From Catellatospora bangladeshensis (GTDB taxonomy: Bacteria > Actinomycetota > Actinomycetes > Mycobacteriales > Micromonosporaceae): a stretch of DNA of 64,000 nucleotides. Position 1 is the first letter of the stretch. Each line of letters begins with the position of its first letter. The translations under genes and the position numbers were made by a program. The notes under the pieces are model-generated. The model was not told where the DNA came from. It made no database searches and was given only the letters and a program-made list of their open reading frames with translations. The stretch lies in the NCBI RefSeq assembly GCF_016862575.1, contig NZ_BONF01000041.1, positions 1 through 64,000 of the forward strand, written 5' to 3'. Below are positions 62,201 through 64,000 of the stretch, in pieces.

Positions 62201-62929
62201 ATGGGCAGACCCGCGCAGATCTTCGCCGCGTCCGGCATGCTGCGGCTGCCGCCGGGCAGCCCGCCGCGCCGGCGCAGCCCGCTGCTGGACCACGCCGTGT
62301 CGCTGACCGGCGTGGCGCGGGCGCGGATCTGCTACGTGCCCACCGCGGTCGGCGACGACCCCGCCGCGATCGCCGCGTTCCACAACGCGTTCTCCGACAC
62401 CGACCACCGGATCAGCCACCTGCGCCTGTTTCCGCAGCCCAACCACGGCGGGCTGCGCGAGTTCCTGCTGTCGCAGGACCTGATCTGGGTCAGCGGCGGC
62501 AGCGTGGTCAACCTGCTCGCCGTGTGGCGGGCGCACCGGCTGGACGCGATCCTGCGGGAGGCGTGGGAGGCCGGGGTGGTGCTCGGCGGCGGCAGCGCGG
62601 GCAGCATCTGCTGGCACGTCGGCGGCAGCACCGACTCGTTCTCCGACGACCTGGACCCGGTCACCGACGCGCTGGCCTTCCTGCCGTACAGCAACGGCGT
62701 GCACCACGACTACCCGCCGCAGCCGCGCCGCGAGCGGCTGCACGAGTACATCGGCTCGGGCCTGCTGCCCGCGGGTTACGCCACGGAGGACGGCACCGGC
62801 CTGCACTACGTCGGCACCGAGCTGGCCGAGGCGGTCACCTGCGCCCCGAGCGCCCACGCCTACCGCGTCGAGGCCGATTCCGACGGCCTGGTCACCGAGA
62901 CGCCGCTCTCGGCGCGCCTGATCGCCTGA
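62201..62929 (+). CDS. Peptidase E-like protein (family S51)
   Basis: 242 aa, Class I glutamine-amidotransferase-like fold. GGGSAGSICWHVG holds the nucleophile Ser of the S51 GxSAGA-like elbow; ISHLRLFPQPN and LIWVSGGSVVNLLAVWRAHR (substrate-site GG) match peptidase E/cyanophycinase relatives. Peptidase E cleaves Asp-X dipeptides; the specificity here is unproven. Cytosolic. Confidence 0.87.
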   Translation: MGRPAQIFAASGMLRLPPGSPPRRRSPLLDHAVSLTGVARARICYVPTAVGDDPAAIAAFHNAFSDTDHRISHLRLFPQPNHGGLREFLLSQDLIWVSGGSVVNLLAVWRAHRLDAILREAWEAGVVLGGGSAGSICWHVGGSTDSFSDDLDPVTDALAFLPYSNGVHHDYPPQPRRERLHEYIGSGLLPAGYATEDGTGLHYVGTELAEAVTCAPSAHAYRVEADSDGLVTETPLSARLIA

Positions 62930-63319
62930 CCCACTCCCGGCGGCCTCCACCCGGCCGCCCGCGGCGGCCCGCGGACCGGGTCGGGAGGGCGTCGTCAGCG
63001 GCTTCCCGTGGGTAGCGCGGCTGAAGATCGCTATCCCGTGTCCAAACCTGCGGTGTAGCCACACTTCTCGACACGAGACGGCGATCATCCCCCAAACCGC
63101 GTGACTTCCCGTCCCGCGTACCCCCAGAGGTTGAAAGGGTTTTCAGGGGTGGTGTGGCGGGGTCAGGGGCATGCCATAGATGTGTTGGACTCTTTACATG
63201 GCTGAAATCTGTTGCTAGCTTTCAGAAACTTTCAATCGCCTTGCGCAAGAACGGTGGCCGCCGCCGCTCCACATGAGCGTCCTCCGTCGATGGCGCACGG
63301 CCGCGTGTGAGGAGTCGTC
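62930..63319. promoter_or_regulatory. Gene-free stretch upstream of the amylase gene with palindrome, promoter and operators
   Basis: These 390 bases hold, in order, a 17-bp inverted repeat (63026-63042 with 63070-63086, three mismatches; related to 5864-5915), then a promoter TTTACA-N17-TAGCTT (63193-63198 and 63216-63221). After that come CTTTCAGAAACTTTCA (63219-63234, containing GAAACTTTC) and CTTGCGCAAG (63240-63249), a LacI-type palindrome with central CG. The operators lie just past the -10, suiting repression of amylase. Confidence 0.6.
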
Positions 63320-64000
63320 GTGAGCGCAACTCGTCGTGCTCGCGCCCGGTGGGGAGCAACGCTGCTCGCCCTGACCGGTCTCGTCGCGAGCCTGGTCCCG
63401 CTGCTGACGTTGCCCGCGTCGGCCGCCAGCACCGTCACCGTCTTCTACCGCCCGAACACGAGCTGGACGACGGTCAACATCCACTACGCGCCCACCGGCG
63501 GCTCCTGGACCGCCGTGCCCGGCGTGGCCATGGACACCGCCTGCACCGGCTGGCGTAAGAAGACCATCGACCTGGGCACCGCCACCGGGCTGCAGGTGGT
63601 TTTCAACAACGGCTCGGGGACCTGGGACAACAACGGGGGAGCCAACTACGCCCTGGGCACGGGCAATGTCACCGTGTCCGGCGGGGTGAAGGGCACCGGC
63701 GACCCGTGCGCCACCGCGAGCCCGTCGCCGTCGCCCTCGGCGTCGCCGTCCGCGTTACCCTCGCCGTCCGCGTCGCTGGCGCCCTCGCCGTCGCCGAGCA
63801 CCCCGCCGCCCGCCACCACCGGCACCATGCTGGGCGGCGACCCGCGCAAGGACTCGATCTACTTCGTGATGACGGCGCGTTTCTACGACGGCGACGCCTC
63901 GAACAACCGCGGCGGCAGCCAGCACACGAAGTCCGGCAACGCCGCGAACAACGACCCCATGTTCCGTGGGGACTTCTCCGGCCTGATCGCCAAGCTCGAC
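63320..64000 (+). CDS. Secreted GH13 alpha-amylase with N-terminal starch-binding module (3' truncated)
   Basis: 227 codons visible, running off the window. GTG 63320 follows GAGGAG. Signal peptide to about residue 35 (LTLPASA). Residues about 36-130 form a CBM25/26-type starch-binding module (VTVFYRPNTSWTTVNIHYAP; VVFNNGSGTWDNNGGANYAL). A Ser/Pro/Ala linker follows, then the first strand of the GH13 barrel (DSIYFVMTARFYDGDASNNR). It would bind and hydrolyse starch outside the cell. It probably responds to a LacI-type regulator through the palindromes upstream. Confidence 0.93.
   Translation, partial: MSATRRARARWGATLLALTGLVASLVPLLTLPASAASTVTVFYRPNTSWTTVNIHYAPTGGSWTAVPGVAMDTACTGWRKKTIDLGTATGLQVVFNNGSGTWDNNGGANYALGTGNVTVSGGVKGTGDPCATASPSPSPSASPSALPSPSASLAPSPSPSTPPPATTGTMLGGDPRKDSIYFVMTARFYDGDASNNRGGSQHTKSGNAANNDPMFRGDFSGLIAKLD

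Overview
The window is very GC-rich with strong third-position GC, frequent GTG/TTG starts, Tat-, Sec- and lipoprotein-type exported proteins and many secreted hydrolases. This fits a filamentous actinomycete. Short dispersed palindromes built on AAGAAGGTGCCCTTCTT, together with the gene content, point to the Micromonosporaceae; this is inference from general knowledge, not from a search.

Layout. 0-4.4 kb: end of a sugar ABC permease, a LacI-type regulator, a CebR/CelR-like operator and a secreted GH10 xylanase with two FnIII repeats and a CBM2, then a MaoC-like hydratase. 4.4-8 kb (minus strand): a membrane protein, an orphan 145-aa protein, and a compact gene set of a Cys-rich double-psi-barrel-like protein, a Tat-exported protein and a MauE-like membrane protein. 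8-16.1 kb: an unknown helical protein, a GH15 enzyme, a secreted class-2-type lipase, a large LuxR (LAL) regulator and a class III aminotransferase. 16.1-17.3 kb: a class F sortase and its likely anchored partner.

17.4-38.3 kb is the most unusual part: two MoxR ATPase/vWA modules. The minus-strand module is SDR-like zinc-ribbon protein, LRR protein, ankyrin protein, MoxR, HEXXH-vWA protein, interrupted by a strongly folded non-coding segment. The plus-strand module is DUF4132 protein, a 1583-aa protein, MoxR, a DUF5682-vWA fusion and a SWIM zinc-finger protein. It parallels E. coli yehI-yehL-yehM-yehP-yehQ. Between the modules are a patatin and a tRNA-like gene with a broken anticodon stem. 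Nearly all genes within each module overlap by about 4-17 nt, so each module probably acts as one unit.

38.3-64 kb is a mosaic of ordinary accessory genes: NmrA-type oxidoreductase, VOC and SRPBCC proteins, GDSL hydrolase, aldo/keto reductase with TetR regulator, methyltransferase, secreted propeller-like proteins, M15-like peptidase, Nudix hydrolase, LysR with a DMT exporter, a PLP decarboxylase/homospermidine synthase pair for polyamines, M28 aminopeptidase, thioesterase, nucleotidyltransferase, AidB-like acyl-CoA dehydrogenase, tandem membrane paralogs, a peptidase E-like protein and, at the right edge, the start of a CBM25-type/GH13 amylase. Together with the xylanase, GH15 enzyme, lipase and peptidases this indicates a soil polymer degrader. 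Long perfect inverted repeats separate many convergent genes and probably terminate transcription on both strands. No CRISPR array, rRNA, intact insertion sequence or prophage was seen.
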